Notes: generated by a model from the letters alone, not told the origin. Shown: positions 36,791 through 44,915, counted from the first letter of the stretch. The stretch is DNA of 64,000 nucleotides from Winogradskyella aurantia (GCF_002266855.1 NZ_NGJN01000003.1:62001-126000), one strand, 5' to 3'. Numbers and translations: made by a program.

Positions 36791-36809
36791 GGTGATAAAA
36801 AGTAAAAAA

Positions 36810-36848
36810 ACCTCCCTCCATAGTAATCTTGGATGAGAGGTATTTTTA
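36810..36848 (+). terminator. Terminator of the nitroreductase gene
   Basis: ACCTC...TCCA pairs with TGGA...GAGGT (36810-36841) with a small internal loop, followed by TTTTT. Confidence 0.65.
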
Positions 36849-36894
36849 AAATACTGGATAAGGTTTTTCGTATTTAATAGCTATACGGCAGAAT

Positions 36895-37662
36895 TTAGTC
36901 TCCACTCATATTCTTGTTGTAGACCCATATTTCATCCCACGAGTTCTTAAAATTTGCCTGATACAACTGTTGTTGATTTTGAAACGAACCTTCTCCATTT
37001 ACCTTTTCAAAGGTTTCAACCCAGTTGACATCTCTATCAAAATCAGACCAATTAGGACTAAAACTAAATGTAGCAATATGACGTCCTAAATTGCCTTGTC
37101 TAAACTCATTGTAATAGACTCCCCAAGGATTAATACCATCTAGAGCTTTAATGGTTTTACTAACTCTTTCAAAAAACATCTCTACGCCCGGTGACGGACC
37201 ATCAACTACCTCAAAATATCTTATAAACAAGATGGGGTATTTTGAGTTATCACCATCCAACATATCGGTGTTGTTTAACGCTTTGTTCGATTTCCAATAC
37301 TCTACTGTGTTAGTTTTTTTAATGTAAGGGTCAATATTGTCTCTCCAATCCTCATCATGACCTCCGACAGCTGGCCTCTTATCTAAGTCCGCATAGGTTA
37401 ATTTTCCCATTTCCCAAATAATCTTACCTGCATTTGGTCCAGTTGTAATATTATAAACGGTCGCTTTATAAGGTCCCTCTTTATGGTACTTTTGATTGTG
37501 TTTTCTAATGTTTTCTCCTAAAATTTTTAGCTTAGTGTTATCAGGTGTAATCATAATATCTTCCCACATTTCGTAGGACTCGTCGTTTTGCGCTGTCATA
37601 GTAAACATAGATCCAAAGACTATGGCAACCATTGAAATAAGTAAAATTGATTTTTTAAACAT
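36895..37662 (-). CDS. Secreted protein of unknown function
   Basis: This 255-residue protein has a signal peptide (about 1-25, ending FTMTAQ). The mature part has no motif I recognise. It is rich in Trp, Tyr and Asn and has two similar-sized halves that might be dimeric alpha/beta barrel-like (YKATVYNI...GKIIWEMG and HIATFSFSPNWSDF). Upstream there are two copies of a palindrome (TCCATAARTGGA), suggesting specific regulation. Confidence 0.72.
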   Translation of the reverse strand: MFKKSILLISMVAIVFGSMFTMTAQNDESYEMWEDIMITPDNTKLKILGENIRKHNQKYHKEGPYKATVYNITTGPNAGKIIWEMGKLTYADLDKRPAVGGHDEDWRDNIDPYIKKTNTVEYWKSNKALNNTDMLDGDNSKYPILFIRYFEVVDGPSPGVEMFFERVSKTIKALDGINPWGVYYNEFRQGNLGRHIATFSFSPNWSDFDRDVNWVETFEKVNGEGSFQNQQQLYQANFKNSWDEIWVYNKNMSGD

Positions 37663-37741
37663 GATAAGTTGGTTTTAATTGTTAGTATATGTTATTACCG
37701 TGCAAGTATTCCCAAATGTTCAAGGGTTAAAAATAACTTAG

Positions 37742-37753
37742 TCCATAAGTGGA
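37742..37753. promoter_or_regulatory. Candidate operator, copy 1
   Basis: TCCATAAGTGGA is an imperfect palindrome with TCCA/TGGA arms, about 80 bases upstream of the secreted protein start. It shares 11 of 12 bases with copy 2 at 37898. Confidence 0.35.
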
Positions 37754-37897
37754 TAAATTAGACCTTCAACATCAAGAATTAGCTTTGCCGTCTTATTGAA
37801 GGTACGAACTTAATATCCTGTAATTTTAGAACTAGGACGAATAGGGTCATTTACTTTCCGAAGATAGGTTTATGCATATCCAGACTTAGAGCTTTAA

Positions 37898-37909
37898 TCC
37901 ATAAATGGA
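37898..37909. promoter_or_regulatory. Candidate operator, copy 2
   Basis: TCCATAAATGGA repeats the palindrome at 37742 with a one-base difference. The spacing of 156 bases could allow looping, but no experiment supports this. Confidence 0.35.
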
Positions 37910-38008
37910 CAACATATATAAACACAGCCCCCTATATTTACTCTTTAAAGTAGAATCTATTGAACCCCTTTATGGGTTATAAGATGAAATCAACAAACCG
38001 ATATGGCC

Positions 38009-39979
38009 CTATTCATTAAAATTATCAAGCCCTATTTTCAACCAATCATAAAAGGCATCGGCATCTGGCTCATAAGCGTTAGTGGTATTGAGTAATTCCA
38101 AATCGTGGTTAAGAAGTACGTAATAAGGTTGCGAATTGTTCTGGAAATTAATGGTTTGAAGGGTAGCCCATTTATCACCTACAGTTTCAATAGCCTTGAC
38201 TGTACCATTTTGTCGTAGATACTGAAATTGTTTATCTTTTGGAAGCTTCTTTTTATCGTCAACATAAAGTGAGATAATCACATAGTCTTCACTTAAAATC
38301 TCATAGACATCAGAGGTACTCCATACCTGTTCTTCCATCTTTCTACAATTGACACAGGCCCAACCCGTAAAATCTAAAAGAATAGGTTTGTCTTGTTGCT
38401 TAGCCTGGGCCAAACCGACTTCCAAATCTTTATAGCAATTTAAGTCCAAAGGACATTCTGAGGTCTTATCGTACAAACTATAAAATAGTGGTGGTGGAAA
38501 TCCACTCAACAATTTTAAATTAGCATATTTTGTATTGGTTAAACCCGGTATAAGATATATGGCAAAAGCCAAACATAAAATAGCCGTTGTAATCCTTATT
38601 TTACTCAATTTTGCAATTGGCCCATCATGTGGAAATTTAATTTTTCCGAATAAATAAAGTACTAAGCCTAAGGCAATAAGTATCCATAGCCCTATAAAGA
38701 CCTCACGTTTCAATAAGCCCCAATGTTCTACTAGGTCTGCGTTCGATAAAAATTTTAGGGCAAGTCCTAATTCAATAAAGCCTAAAACTACTTTCACCGT
38801 ATTAAGCCACCCACCAGACTTAGGCAGTGAATTAAGCCACTTTGGAAACATAGCAAACAATGTAAAAGGCAGAGCCAAAGCCAAACCAAATCCACTCATT
38901 CCCATGGTTAATTGCCTTGCGCCACCATCTGCAGTTAAGGAACTTCCCAATAATGTACCAAGGATGGGACCTGTACATGAGAAGGAAACTATTGCCAAAG
39001 TTAAGGCCATAAAAAATATGCCTATAAAACCACCTATTCTATTGGCTTTACTGTCCATTGCCGCACTCCAAGATTGAGGTAAGGTCAATTCATAATACCC
39101 GAAAAATGAAAAGGCAAAACCAATAAAAATGATAAAGAAAATAATATTCAAGGTCACATTTGTGGAAATATTATTCAATATACCAGGGTCAAGAGAATCT
39201 AAGAGATGAAATGGAATACTTAATAAAGCATAAATCAAGAAAATAAAAACGCCATATAGGATGGAATTAAACATCCCCTTTTTTGAATCTCCAGAGCTTT
39301 TGGTAAAAAATGAAACCGTTAGGGGAATCATAGGAAAGACACATGGGGTTAACAGTGCTATAAGGCCTCCTAAAAACCCTAAAATAAAAATCGAAAAATC
39401 ACTTTGTTCTTCTACAGTTTGTGCTTTGTATTTATCCCATCCCTTAATATTGAGGTCTAATTCTGCTGAAAGTTGCTGACTGCGTTGGTCTACGGTAGCC
39501 TCTTCTATTTGAATTTCAGAACCATCTAGGGTAACGTTGAACGTATAGTCTCCCGGAATACATTTTTCATCGTTGCAAGTTTGATACTCTACGTATACCT
39601 CGATGAGATTTAAATCGGGATTTAATAGTTTAACCCGCTGTTTAAATTCAACTAAAACATCGAATTTGATAACATCTTCTTCAAAAATCTTATCATATTT
39701 TGGTGGCACAATAGGTTCTATTGTTTCACCAACAGTTTCGTAATTTCCTTCTTTGTTCTTAAATTCAAATATGGTAGTTGGCGCGAATCCGCCCGAAGAT
39801 TTCTGTGAATAGATGTACCAACCCTTATCAATTGAGGCTTTCAATATTACATCGTACTCAGTTTCAGAAACTTTTTCGATTTTAGAATCCCACTCAACGG
39901 GTTGTAAAATCTGTCCAAAAGTACAAAGTGAAATACCGATGGCCAAAAAACTAAAAAGAAGTTTTATTCTGTTCGTCAT
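38009..39979 (-). CDS. dsbD: DsbD-type transmembrane thiol:disulfide interchange protein
   Basis: The start is set at the Met of MTNRIKLLFSFLAIGISLC (656 residues). An upstream in-frame start at 40000 lies inside the promoter box and is rejected. The order is a signal peptide, an N-terminal DsbD domain (redox pair CNDEKC), a CcdA-like membrane region of eight helices with Cys in LLTPCVFPMIP and VSFSCTGPIL, then a thioredoxin domain with WACVNC near the C-terminus. It carries electrons from cytosolic thioredoxin to periplasmic proteins. The nearby thioredoxin-fold lipoprotein and thioredoxin-family protein are plausible partners. Confidence 0.93.
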   Translation of the reverse strand: MTNRIKLLFSFLAIGISLCTFGQILQPVEWDSKIEKVSETEYDVILKASIDKGWYIYSQKSSGGFAPTTIFEFKNKEGNYETVGETIEPIVPPKYDKIFEEDVIKFDVLVEFKQRVKLLNPDLNLIEVYVEYQTCNDEKCIPGDYTFNVTLDGSEIQIEEATVDQRSQQLSAELDLNIKGWDKYKAQTVEEQSDFSIFILGFLGGLIALLTPCVFPMIPLTVSFFTKSSGDSKKGMFNSILYGVFIFLIYALLSIPFHLLDSLDPGILNNISTNVTLNIIFFIIFIGFAFSFFGYYELTLPQSWSAAMDSKANRIGGFIGIFFMALTLAIVSFSCTGPILGTLLGSSLTADGGARQLTMGMSGFGLALALPFTLFAMFPKWLNSLPKSGGWLNTVKVVLGFIELGLALKFLSNADLVEHWGLLKREVFIGLWILIALGLVLYLFGKIKFPHDGPIAKLSKIRITTAILCLAFAIYLIPGLTNTKYANLKLLSGFPPPLFYSLYDKTSECPLDLNCYKDLEVGLAQAKQQDKPILLDFTGWACVNCRKMEEQVWSTSDVYEILSEDYVIISLYVDDKKKLPKDKQFQYLRQNGTVKAIETVGDKWATLQTINFQNNSQPYYVLLNHDLELLNTTNAYEPDADAFYDWLKIGLDNFNE

Positions 39980-39997
39980 ATCCTTAACGTAATAACA

Positions 39998-40005
39998 CAA
40001 ATGTA
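39998..40005 (-). promoter_or_regulatory. Promoter -7 box of dsbD-like gene
   Basis: On the minus strand TACATTTG matches TAnnTTTG, 18 bases before the ATG at 39979. A TTA sits where TTG would be expected, 19 bases further upstream. Confidence 0.55.
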
Positions 40006-40085
40006 ATTGATGTAGATAAACTTTTAACTTACATGGCCCTAATTTATAAAAAGCTTAAGACATTCAATTAGGGTATTCTGAGTAT

Positions 40086-40110
40086 AAAAAAAACCGAGTA
40101 ATCACTCGGT
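40086..40110 (-). terminator. Terminator of the rhodanese operon
   Basis: On the minus strand ACCGAGT and ACTCGGT form a 7-base stem with a 4-base loop, followed by eight T residues. Confidence 0.88.
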
Positions 40111-40117
40111 CTTAATC

Positions 40118-40534
40118 CTAGGACTTGGCCTCTATCCTAATTTTATCAGAGTGCTGCCATTTTGAAATACCACCTTCAAGATCATAAATCTTTTTGAAGC
40201 CTGCTTCTTTCATTTTTTCAGCACACTTTGCACTTCGTCCACCTGATCTACAATACAATATAACTGGTCTTGACTTATCTAATTTATTAACTTCCTCATC
40301 GAATGTCGGTGATGAAAAATCAATGTTCTGAGCATTTAAGATATGTCCTTCCTCGAATTCTTCTGGAGTGCGTACATCAATTAACTGTGCATCCTCTACA
40401 TCTAATATAGTCTGCATTTCTTCCGCCGTAACTAATTTTATTTCAGAAGTGGTTTCTGCCTGATTGTTCTTGCAGTTTGTTATTAAGCTCAATGTAACAA
40501 ACAGAGCGCTTATAAGTGAAATTCTTTTAATCAT
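40118..40534 (-). CDS. Rhodanese-domain lipoprotein
   Basis: The start is set at the Met of MIKRISLISALF (138 residues), because it begins a lipoprotein signal peptide with Cys21 (LITNC); the longer frame would overlap the upstream gene. One rhodanese domain follows, with LIDVRTPEEFEEGH and the active-site loop YCRSGGRSAKCA, whose catalytic Cys is present. It should handle sulfane sulfur or thiol chemistry at the periplasmic face of a membrane. It follows a cytosolic rhodanese by 11 bases. Confidence 0.88.
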   Translation of the reverse strand: MIKRISLISALFVTLSLITNCKNNQAETTSEIKLVTAEEMQTILDVEDAQLIDVRTPEEFEEGHILNAQNIDFSSPTFDEEVNKLDKSRPVILYCRSGGRSAKCAEKMKEAGFKKIYDLEGGISKWQHSDKIRIEAKS

Positions 40535-40545
40535 TGAAATAGTTA

Positions 40546-40860
40546 TTATGAGTAGACAACATCGCCTTGCCATTTAGTGAAGCCGCCCACGAGATTATAC
40601 GTTCGTTCAAAACCCAATTGGTTCATTATAGCGCACGCTTGTGCACTTCTTCCTCCTGATCTACAGTACACATAGTAGCTTTTAGATTTATCAAGTTTCT
40701 TTATTTCATCAAGAAATCCTTGGCCTTGGTATATATCCATATGCACGGCATTGGGAATAATACCAAATTCTACTTCTTGTTGTGTTCTAACATCTAAAAT
40801 GACCGAATTATTGTCTTCCTCGAGTTGTTTTGTCCAATCATTTTGTGATAAATCAGCCAT
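40546..40860 (-). CDS. Single-domain rhodanese, cytosolic
   Basis: This 104-residue protein is one rhodanese domain with ILDVRTQQEVEFG and active-site loop YCRSGGRSAQACA; the catalytic Cys is present. It has no signal peptide. It transfers sulfane sulfur to a thiol acceptor that cannot be identified here. It is first in a two-gene operon with the rhodanese lipoprotein, giving one copy on each side of the membrane. Confidence 0.9.
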   Translation of the reverse strand: MADLSQNDWTKQLEEDNNSVILDVRTQQEVEFGIIPNAVHMDIYQGQGFLDEIKKLDKSKSYYVYCRSGGRSAQACAIMNQLGFERTYNLVGGFTKWQGDVVYS

Positions 40861-40879
40861 TGAGCACGTTTTAATTGAA

Positions 40880-40887
40880 CAAAATTA
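40880..40887 (-). promoter_or_regulatory. Candidate -7 box of the rhodanese operon
   Basis: On the minus strand TAATTTTG matches TAnnTTTG, 19 bases before the ATG at 40860. No exact TTG lies at the usual upstream spacing. Confidence 0.45.
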
Positions 40888-40992
40888 AGATTTCTTTGGC
40901 ATATAGACGAAAAAAATCCGAAGTGAAATACTGCGGATAGATAATTTTAAAATGCGCTCAAAAAATTGAAAACCTAAATTTGTCCTTAGGGT

Positions 40993-41610
40993 TTAGCTTT
41001 TTACTTTTATGGTGCACCCTATAGCGCGAGTTTCAGTCACCTTTATGGATTCATTATTCAATAAGGCGTCTACGGCATTCTCCACATATCGTTCAGTAAC
41101 TGCTTTGGCATCCTTGTAATTATTGTCAATAGCACCAATGTATTTTACTTCATTGCCCTTTGTAGTCTTCTGGAGCAAATAAACGTGTGGCGTCTTAGTA
41201 GCACCGTATTGTGGGTATATTTTTTGGCCCTTATCGATTACATATGGAAATGTAAAGCCTTTGGCCTTAGCCCTTGCTCTCATAGCCTCCAAACTATCGC
41301 CAGGTTGAACATCGGTATCATTTGGCATAATGGCGATTACCGGATAGCCCTTCTCAGCATATTTTTTATCTAGTTCCACAATTCTATCCTCATATGCCAC
41401 AGCGTATGGACATGTATTACAGGTAAAAATCACAATAAAGCCCTTGGCATCTTTGTAATCTGATAATGATACCATTTTACCGTCAATATTCTCTAGGCTA
41501 AAATCTGTTGCAATATCACCAACCTTGTAACCGTTGTTAGCAGGCTGAGAGGAAAATGCCATAAAAATAAGCATGAGTCCTAATGCTGAAAGTAACTTTA
41601 TTGTTTTCAT
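40993..41610 (-). CDS. Secreted thioredoxin-family protein (AhpC/TSA-like)
   Basis: This 205-residue protein has a signal peptide (about 1-23, ending FSSQP). The thioredoxin/peroxiredoxin-like fold has a CxxC site in FTCNTCPYAVAYEDR, then AIMPNDTDVQPGDS and TPHVYLLQK. This type is common in Bacteroidota as a redoxin or thioredoxin-family protein; its substrate is not known. It follows the TlpA-type lipoprotein gene by 6 bases, so the two form an operon. Confidence 0.87.
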   Translation of the reverse strand: MKTIKLLSALGLMLIFMAFSSQPANNGYKVGDIATDFSLENIDGKMVSLSDYKDAKGFIVIFTCNTCPYAVAYEDRIVELDKKYAEKGYPVIAIMPNDTDVQPGDSLEAMRARAKAKGFTFPYVIDKGQKIYPQYGATKTPHVYLLQKTTKGNEVKYIGAIDNNYKDAKAVTERYVENAVDALLNNESIKVTETRAIGCTIKVKS

Positions 41611-41616
41611 AATGTT

Positions 41617-42138
41617 TTAATTTAAAAATTGTTCTATTTCGGTTTTTAATTCGTTTTGGGTGAAAGACCGCTCATAAAATTTTCGTTTTTGGCCTTTATA
41701 TATTAAGGTGGCTGGTATAGCTCCCGACCAACTTTCATTTATTGCTGGAATCCACCTGTTCTGATCAGTATCATCTAAAGCAATAACCTTTGATTTTAAT
41801 TCATACTTTTCAATAAAGGGTATTAATTTGGTCTCATATTTATTAGGAAAATCAAGGCTCACCAAGAGTACCTCAATATTATCATAAGAACTTGCCAAAG
41901 CCTCAAAGTACGGAAGTTCCTTAACACAAGGTGCGCACCATGTAGCCCAAAAATTAACCACGTGCAAGGTATTGTCGTCTTGGTTAAGATAGGGCTCCAA
42001 ACCATCGTAATCCACAACCTGCAATTCCTGTAGATGCAGTTCTGGGACTTGCATCTCTTGAGCTTCTGTATTCTTACTGCCTGACGTATCCTTACACGAC
42101 ACACAAACCAATAAGAGTACGACTAAAATCCTTTTCAT
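41617..42138 (-). CDS. TlpA-family disulfide reductase lipoprotein
   Basis: This 173-residue protein has a short lipoprotein signal (Cys15 in LVCVSC) and a thioredoxin domain with active site WATWCAPCVKELPYF. A cis-Pro loop appears as GAIPATLIY. It should reduce disulfides in the periplasm and take electrons from a DsbD-type protein such as the one at 38009. It is divergent from the marR gene. Confidence 0.9.
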   Translation of the reverse strand: MKRILVVLLLVCVSCKDTSGSKNTEAQEMQVPELHLQELQVVDYDGLEPYLNQDDNTLHVVNFWATWCAPCVKELPYFEALASSYDNIEVLLVSLDFPNKYETKLIPFIEKYELKSKVIALDDTDQNRWIPAINESWSGAIPATLIYKGQKRKFYERSFTQNELKTEIEQFLN

Positions 42139-42214
42139 TTCCTAAAGTTATCAATCGTATATTCTCCCATTTTAAATTTAACAAAATATTAATTAATTAA
42201 TTAAATATTCAATT

Positions 42215-42222
42215 TACATTTG
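42215..42222 (+). promoter_or_regulatory. Promoter -7 box of marR-yceI
   Basis: TACATTTG matches TAnnTTTG. The expected transcription start is only about 10-15 bases before the ATG at 42241, so the mRNA would be nearly leaderless. Confidence 0.55.
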
Positions 42223-42223
42223 T

Positions 42224-42242
42224 ATATACAATTATTGTATAT
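42224..42242. promoter_or_regulatory. Candidate MarR operator overlapping the marR start codon
   Basis: ATATACAA and TTGTATAT are perfect 8-base inverted repeats around TTA. The site runs from just after the -7 box into the start codon, the position expected for autorepression by a dimeric winged-helix regulator. Confidence 0.65.
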
Positions 42243-42696
42243 GAAAGAGTTAGAGCAGCTTTTAAAAACCTCATCCAAATTACCTTTGTCTAGAGCAGCG
42301 GTAATTAACGTGTTTTACACCAATAATTGGATAAAGGATGAGCTATTGGAAAACCTTAAACCATTTGAATTATCATTAGAGCAGTTTAACGTCCTACGAA
42401 TATTACGAGGGCAAAACAATAAAGCGATTAACCTTCAAGACATCCAAGAGCGTATGGTGACTAAAATGAGTAATACCACCCGCCTAGTTGATAAACTTAT
42501 TAAAAAGGGTTATGTCAATCGAGTCATTTGTAAGGCTAACAGAAGAAAGGTTGAAATTAGTATAACAAAAAATGGTTTGGACGTCCTTAAAAAAATTGAT
42601 CCTATAATGGATGCGTCTGAAGCTAAAGTGACCAAAAATTTATCTAAACAAGACTTGGAACAATTAAATAAACTTTTAATAAAACTTAGAAATTGA
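42241..42696 (+). CDS. MarR-family transcriptional regulator
   Basis: The start is the ATG at 42241 (151 residues); an upstream TTG at 42220 falls inside the promoter. The protein has the MarR winged-helix arrangement: a dimerisation helix, LSLEQFNVLRILRGQ, recognition region MVTKMSNTTRLVDKLIKKG and wing RKVEISITKNGLDVL. A palindrome over its own start codon suggests autoregulation. The stop is 3 bases from the yceI start, so the two are an operon and YceI is the likely main target. The inducing ligand is unknown. Confidence 0.92.
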   Translation: MKELEQLLKTSSKLPLSRAAVINVFYTNNWIKDELLENLKPFELSLEQFNVLRILRGQNNKAINLQDIQERMVTKMSNTTRLVDKLIKKGYVNRVICKANRRKVEISITKNGLDVLKKIDPIMDASEAKVTKNLSKQDLEQLNKLLIKLRN

Positions 42697-42699
42697 ATT

Positions 42700-43269
42700 A
42701 TGAAAACTAAAAATTTAAAAATTGCTGCAGTATTAGTAATGGCTGTAACCTTCATGTCGTTTACAGCATTGATTGAAAAGAATGTTGATGTCACCGAGAG
42801 CACGGTGAATTGGAAGGGCTATAAAGTCACTGGAGAGCACGAAGGGACTATAAAGCTAAAAGAAGGTACATTAATGTTTGATGGCGAATCACTAGTTGGA
42901 GGAAACTTTGTAATGGATATGACTTCTATTAATACCACTGACTTAGAGGGAGAATACAAAGGTAAACTTGACGGCCATTTAAAATCAGCTGACTTTTTTG
43001 GTGTAGAGAAGCACCCAACAGCAAATTTAAAAATAACAAATGTTGAAGGTAACAATGGAAAATATAACGTGAAAGCAGATTTAACCATTAAAAACATCAC
43101 ACAGCCTGTAGAATTTACCATGTACACCAAGGAAAACTCTGCTTCAGCCTTTGTGAAAATAGATCGTACAAAATTTGATATTAAATATGGCTCTTCAAGC
43201 TTCTTTGATGATTTAAAGGACAAGGCTATCTATGACGAATTTGATCTAAATGTAAATCTCAAGTTTTAA
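42700..43269 (+). CDS. YceI-family periplasmic lipid-binding protein
   Basis: This 189-residue protein has a signal peptide (about 1-22) and a YceI lipocalin-like barrel (STVNWKGYKVTGEHEGTIKLK, MTSINTTDLEG, LDGHLKSADFFGVEKHPTA, TIKNITQPVEF). Family members bind polyisoprenoid or other long lipids. It is co-transcribed with the MarR regulator, and a terminator follows. Confidence 0.93.
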   Translation: MKTKNLKIAAVLVMAVTFMSFTALIEKNVDVTESTVNWKGYKVTGEHEGTIKLKEGTLMFDGESLVGGNFVMDMTSINTTDLEGEYKGKLDGHLKSADFFGVEKHPTANLKITNVEGNNGKYNVKADLTIKNITQPVEFTMYTKENSASAFVKIDRTKFDIKYGSSSFFDDLKDKAIYDEFDLNVNLKF

Positions 43270-43308
43270 TGCCCAAAGAATAGATTAATAGCAACATTTA
43301 GATTTAGG

Positions 43309-43339
43309 TTCCTGCTTTTTTTAAAGCAGGAATCTTTTT
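43309..43339 (+). terminator. Terminator of marR-yceI
   Basis: TTCCTGCTTT (43309-43318) pairs with AAAGCAGGAA (43323-43332) over a 4-base loop, followed by TCTTTTT. Confidence 0.88.
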
Positions 43340-43350
43340 CTTAAAATAGT

Positions 43351-43380
43351 TTGAAATAACTATTTTGCTTTCTATCTTTG
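43351..43380 (+). promoter_or_regulatory. Promoter of the trp operon
   Basis: TTG at 43351-43353 and TATCTTTG at 43373-43380 are separated by 19 bases, an exact match to the flavobacterial promoter consensus. The leader peptide ATG is 7 bases after the -7 box. Confidence 0.8.
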
Positions 43381-43387
43381 AAGCTCA

Positions 43388-43444
43388 ATGAAAACAAAAT
43401 TAAATCATACTTGGTGGTGGAACTTTACAGAACAATTCTCGTGA
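43388..43444 (+). CDS. trpL: Tryptophan leader peptide with three consecutive Trp codons
   Basis: An 18-residue frame, MKTKLNHTWWWNFTEQFS, runs from 43388 to a TGA at 43442-43444, with TGG TGG TGG at 43412-43420. It lies between an exact promoter match and a transcription terminator placed before trpE. Ribosome stalling at the Trp codons under tryptophan shortage would change RNA folding downstream. Such tiny Trp-rich frames are the hallmark of translation-coupled attenuation. Confidence 0.87.
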   Translation: MKTKLNHTWWWNFTEQFS

Positions 43445-43503
43445 AGTAACCCTAAGTATACTAAAATAAAATTAGGCTTGTCATTCACGACAAGCCTTTT
43501 TTA
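43439..43503 (+). promoter_or_regulatory. trp attenuator: terminator and competing antiterminator
   Basis: AGGCTTGTC (43474-43482) and GACAAGCCT (43489-43497) form a 9-base stem with a 6-base loop and a T tract, an intrinsic terminator. TCGTGAA at 43439-43445, which overlaps the leader stop codon, can pair with TTCACGA at 43484-43490, the terminator loop and first bases of its right arm. A ribosome at the stop codon would mask this segment and allow termination; one stalled on the Trp codons would leave it free. This pairing is inferred from complementarity. Confidence 0.75.
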
Positions 43504-43514
43504 ATTGATGATAA

Positions 43515-44915
43515 ATGAACATATTTAGCCTTCAGACACATTATAAAAAAATCCTGGCAGATACCATTACTCCTGTAAGCATCTATTTAAAGATTAGGGA
43601 TAAATATCCAAATAGTATATTGCTAGAGAGTAGCGATTATCACGCTAATGATAACAGTTTTTCATACATCTGTTGCAATGCTATTGCGTCGATTAAAGTA
43701 GAAAATGATTCCATTTACCAAAGCTATCCAGACGGGAGCTTTGATATAAGTCACACCAAAAATATCAATGTTACAGAGGAAATTCACAAGTTTAGCAAGC
43801 GCTTTAAGGTTAATACAAATACTGATTTTAAATTTATTCACAATGGGATATTTGGTTATACCGCTTATGATGCTGTAAAGTATTTTGAAGACATTTCTAT
43901 TTCTAAAAAGGAAGATTCTGTTGAAATTCCAGATATTTATTATGCTGTATACCAAAATATTATTGCAATTAATCATTTTAAAAACGAAGCCTACATTTTT
44001 GCGCATTGCTACGATACTGAAAATAATATTGATAGTATTCTACAGCTTATACAAACCAAGCAATATGCGACGTATAATTTTGATACCTCAACAGAAATTT
44101 CGTCCAACTTAAGCGATAAGGCCTACAAGGAACATGTGGAGTTAGCTAAAAAACATTGTGGTCGCGGTGATGTGTTCCAATTGGTTCTTTCAAAACGATT
44201 CTCACAAGGTTTCAGTGGTGACGAATTCAATGTATATAGAGCGCTCAGAAGTATAAATCCGTCGCCATACCTCTTCTACTTTGATTACGGAAATTTTAAG
44301 ATATTTGGAAGTTCGCCAGAAGCACAATTGGTTGTCACGGAAGGAAAAGCTGAAATTCATCCCATTGCAGGCACATTTAAACGCACAGGGAACGATTTAA
44401 AAGATGCACAATTAGCAGAAGCCTTAATTAAGGATGATAAGGAAAATAGCGAACATGTCATGTTGGTCGATCTCGCCAGAAACGATTTAAGCCGACATGG
44501 TAGCAAAGTTACCGTTGAAAATTATCGTGAAGTCCAATTTTTTTCCCATGTCATTCACTTGGTAAGTAAAGTCACGGGGGAAATTCATCCAAGTACCGAA
44601 ACCATGCAGGTTGTGGCAGATACCTTTCCCGCTGGAACTTTAAGTGGCGCTCCAAAACATAGGGCTATGCAATTGATAGAACAATATGAAAAAACAAGCC
44701 GTGGCTATTATGGCGGTGCTATTGGATTCATGGACTTCGATGGTAACTTTAACCATGCTATAATGATCCGTACGTTTTTAAGTAAGAACCATAAATTATT
44801 TTGGCAAGCTGGTGCGGGCTTGGTTGCAAAATCAAATCCAGAAGACGAGCTCCAAGAAGTCTATAATAAACTAGGGGCATTAACCAAGGCTATTGAACAA
44901 GCAAAAGATATTTGA
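43515..44915 (+). CDS. trpE: Anthranilate synthase component I
   Basis: This 466-residue protein has the chorismate-binding fold. The tryptophan feedback motif LLES is at residues 36-39. Catalytic-region motifs include LVLSKRFSQGF, PSPYLFYFDYGNFKIFGSSPE, HPIAGTFKRTG, DLARNDLSRHG and FPAGTLSGAPKHRAMQLI. It makes anthranilate from chorismate with ammonia supplied by TrpG. It is the first structural gene of the operon, 12 bases after the attenuator T tract. Confidence 0.96.
   Translation: MNIFSLQTHYKKILADTITPVSIYLKIRDKYPNSILLESSDYHANDNSFSYICCNAIASIKVENDSIYQSYPDGSFDISHTKNINVTEEIHKFSKRFKVNTNTDFKFIHNGIFGYTAYDAVKYFEDISISKKEDSVEIPDIYYAVYQNIIAINHFKNEAYIFAHCYDTENNIDSILQLIQTKQYATYNFDTSTEISSNLSDKAYKEHVELAKKHCGRGDVFQLVLSKRFSQGFSGDEFNVYRALRSINPSPYLFYFDYGNFKIFGSSPEAQLVVTEGKAEIHPIAGTFKRTGNDLKDAQLAEALIKDDKENSEHVMLVDLARNDLSRHGSKVTVENYREVQFFSHVIHLVSKVTGEIHPSTETMQVVADTFPAGTLSGAPKHRAMQLIEQYEKTSRGYYGGAIGFMDFDGNFNHAIMIRTFLSKNHKLFWQAGAGLVAKSNPEDELQEVYNKLGALTKAIEQAKDI

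Larger units (their letters stand above)
37663..38008. other. 346-base region upstream of the secreted protein gene, with paired palindromes
   Basis: No gene is supported. It holds TCCATAAGTGGA at 37742-37753 and TCCATAAATGGA at 37898-37909, near-identical inverted repeats 156 bases apart. Both lie upstream of the minus-strand secreted-protein gene and downstream of the dsbD-like stop. Confidence 0.6.

Noticed and set aside
39980-40000. Longer start for the DsbD-type protein
   Set aside because: The upstream in-frame Met codon at 40000 lies within the -7 promoter box, so it would not be transcribed.
42220-42240. TTG start for the MarR regulator
   Set aside because: It overlaps the promoter and operator; the ATG at 42241 gives the normal family N-terminus.
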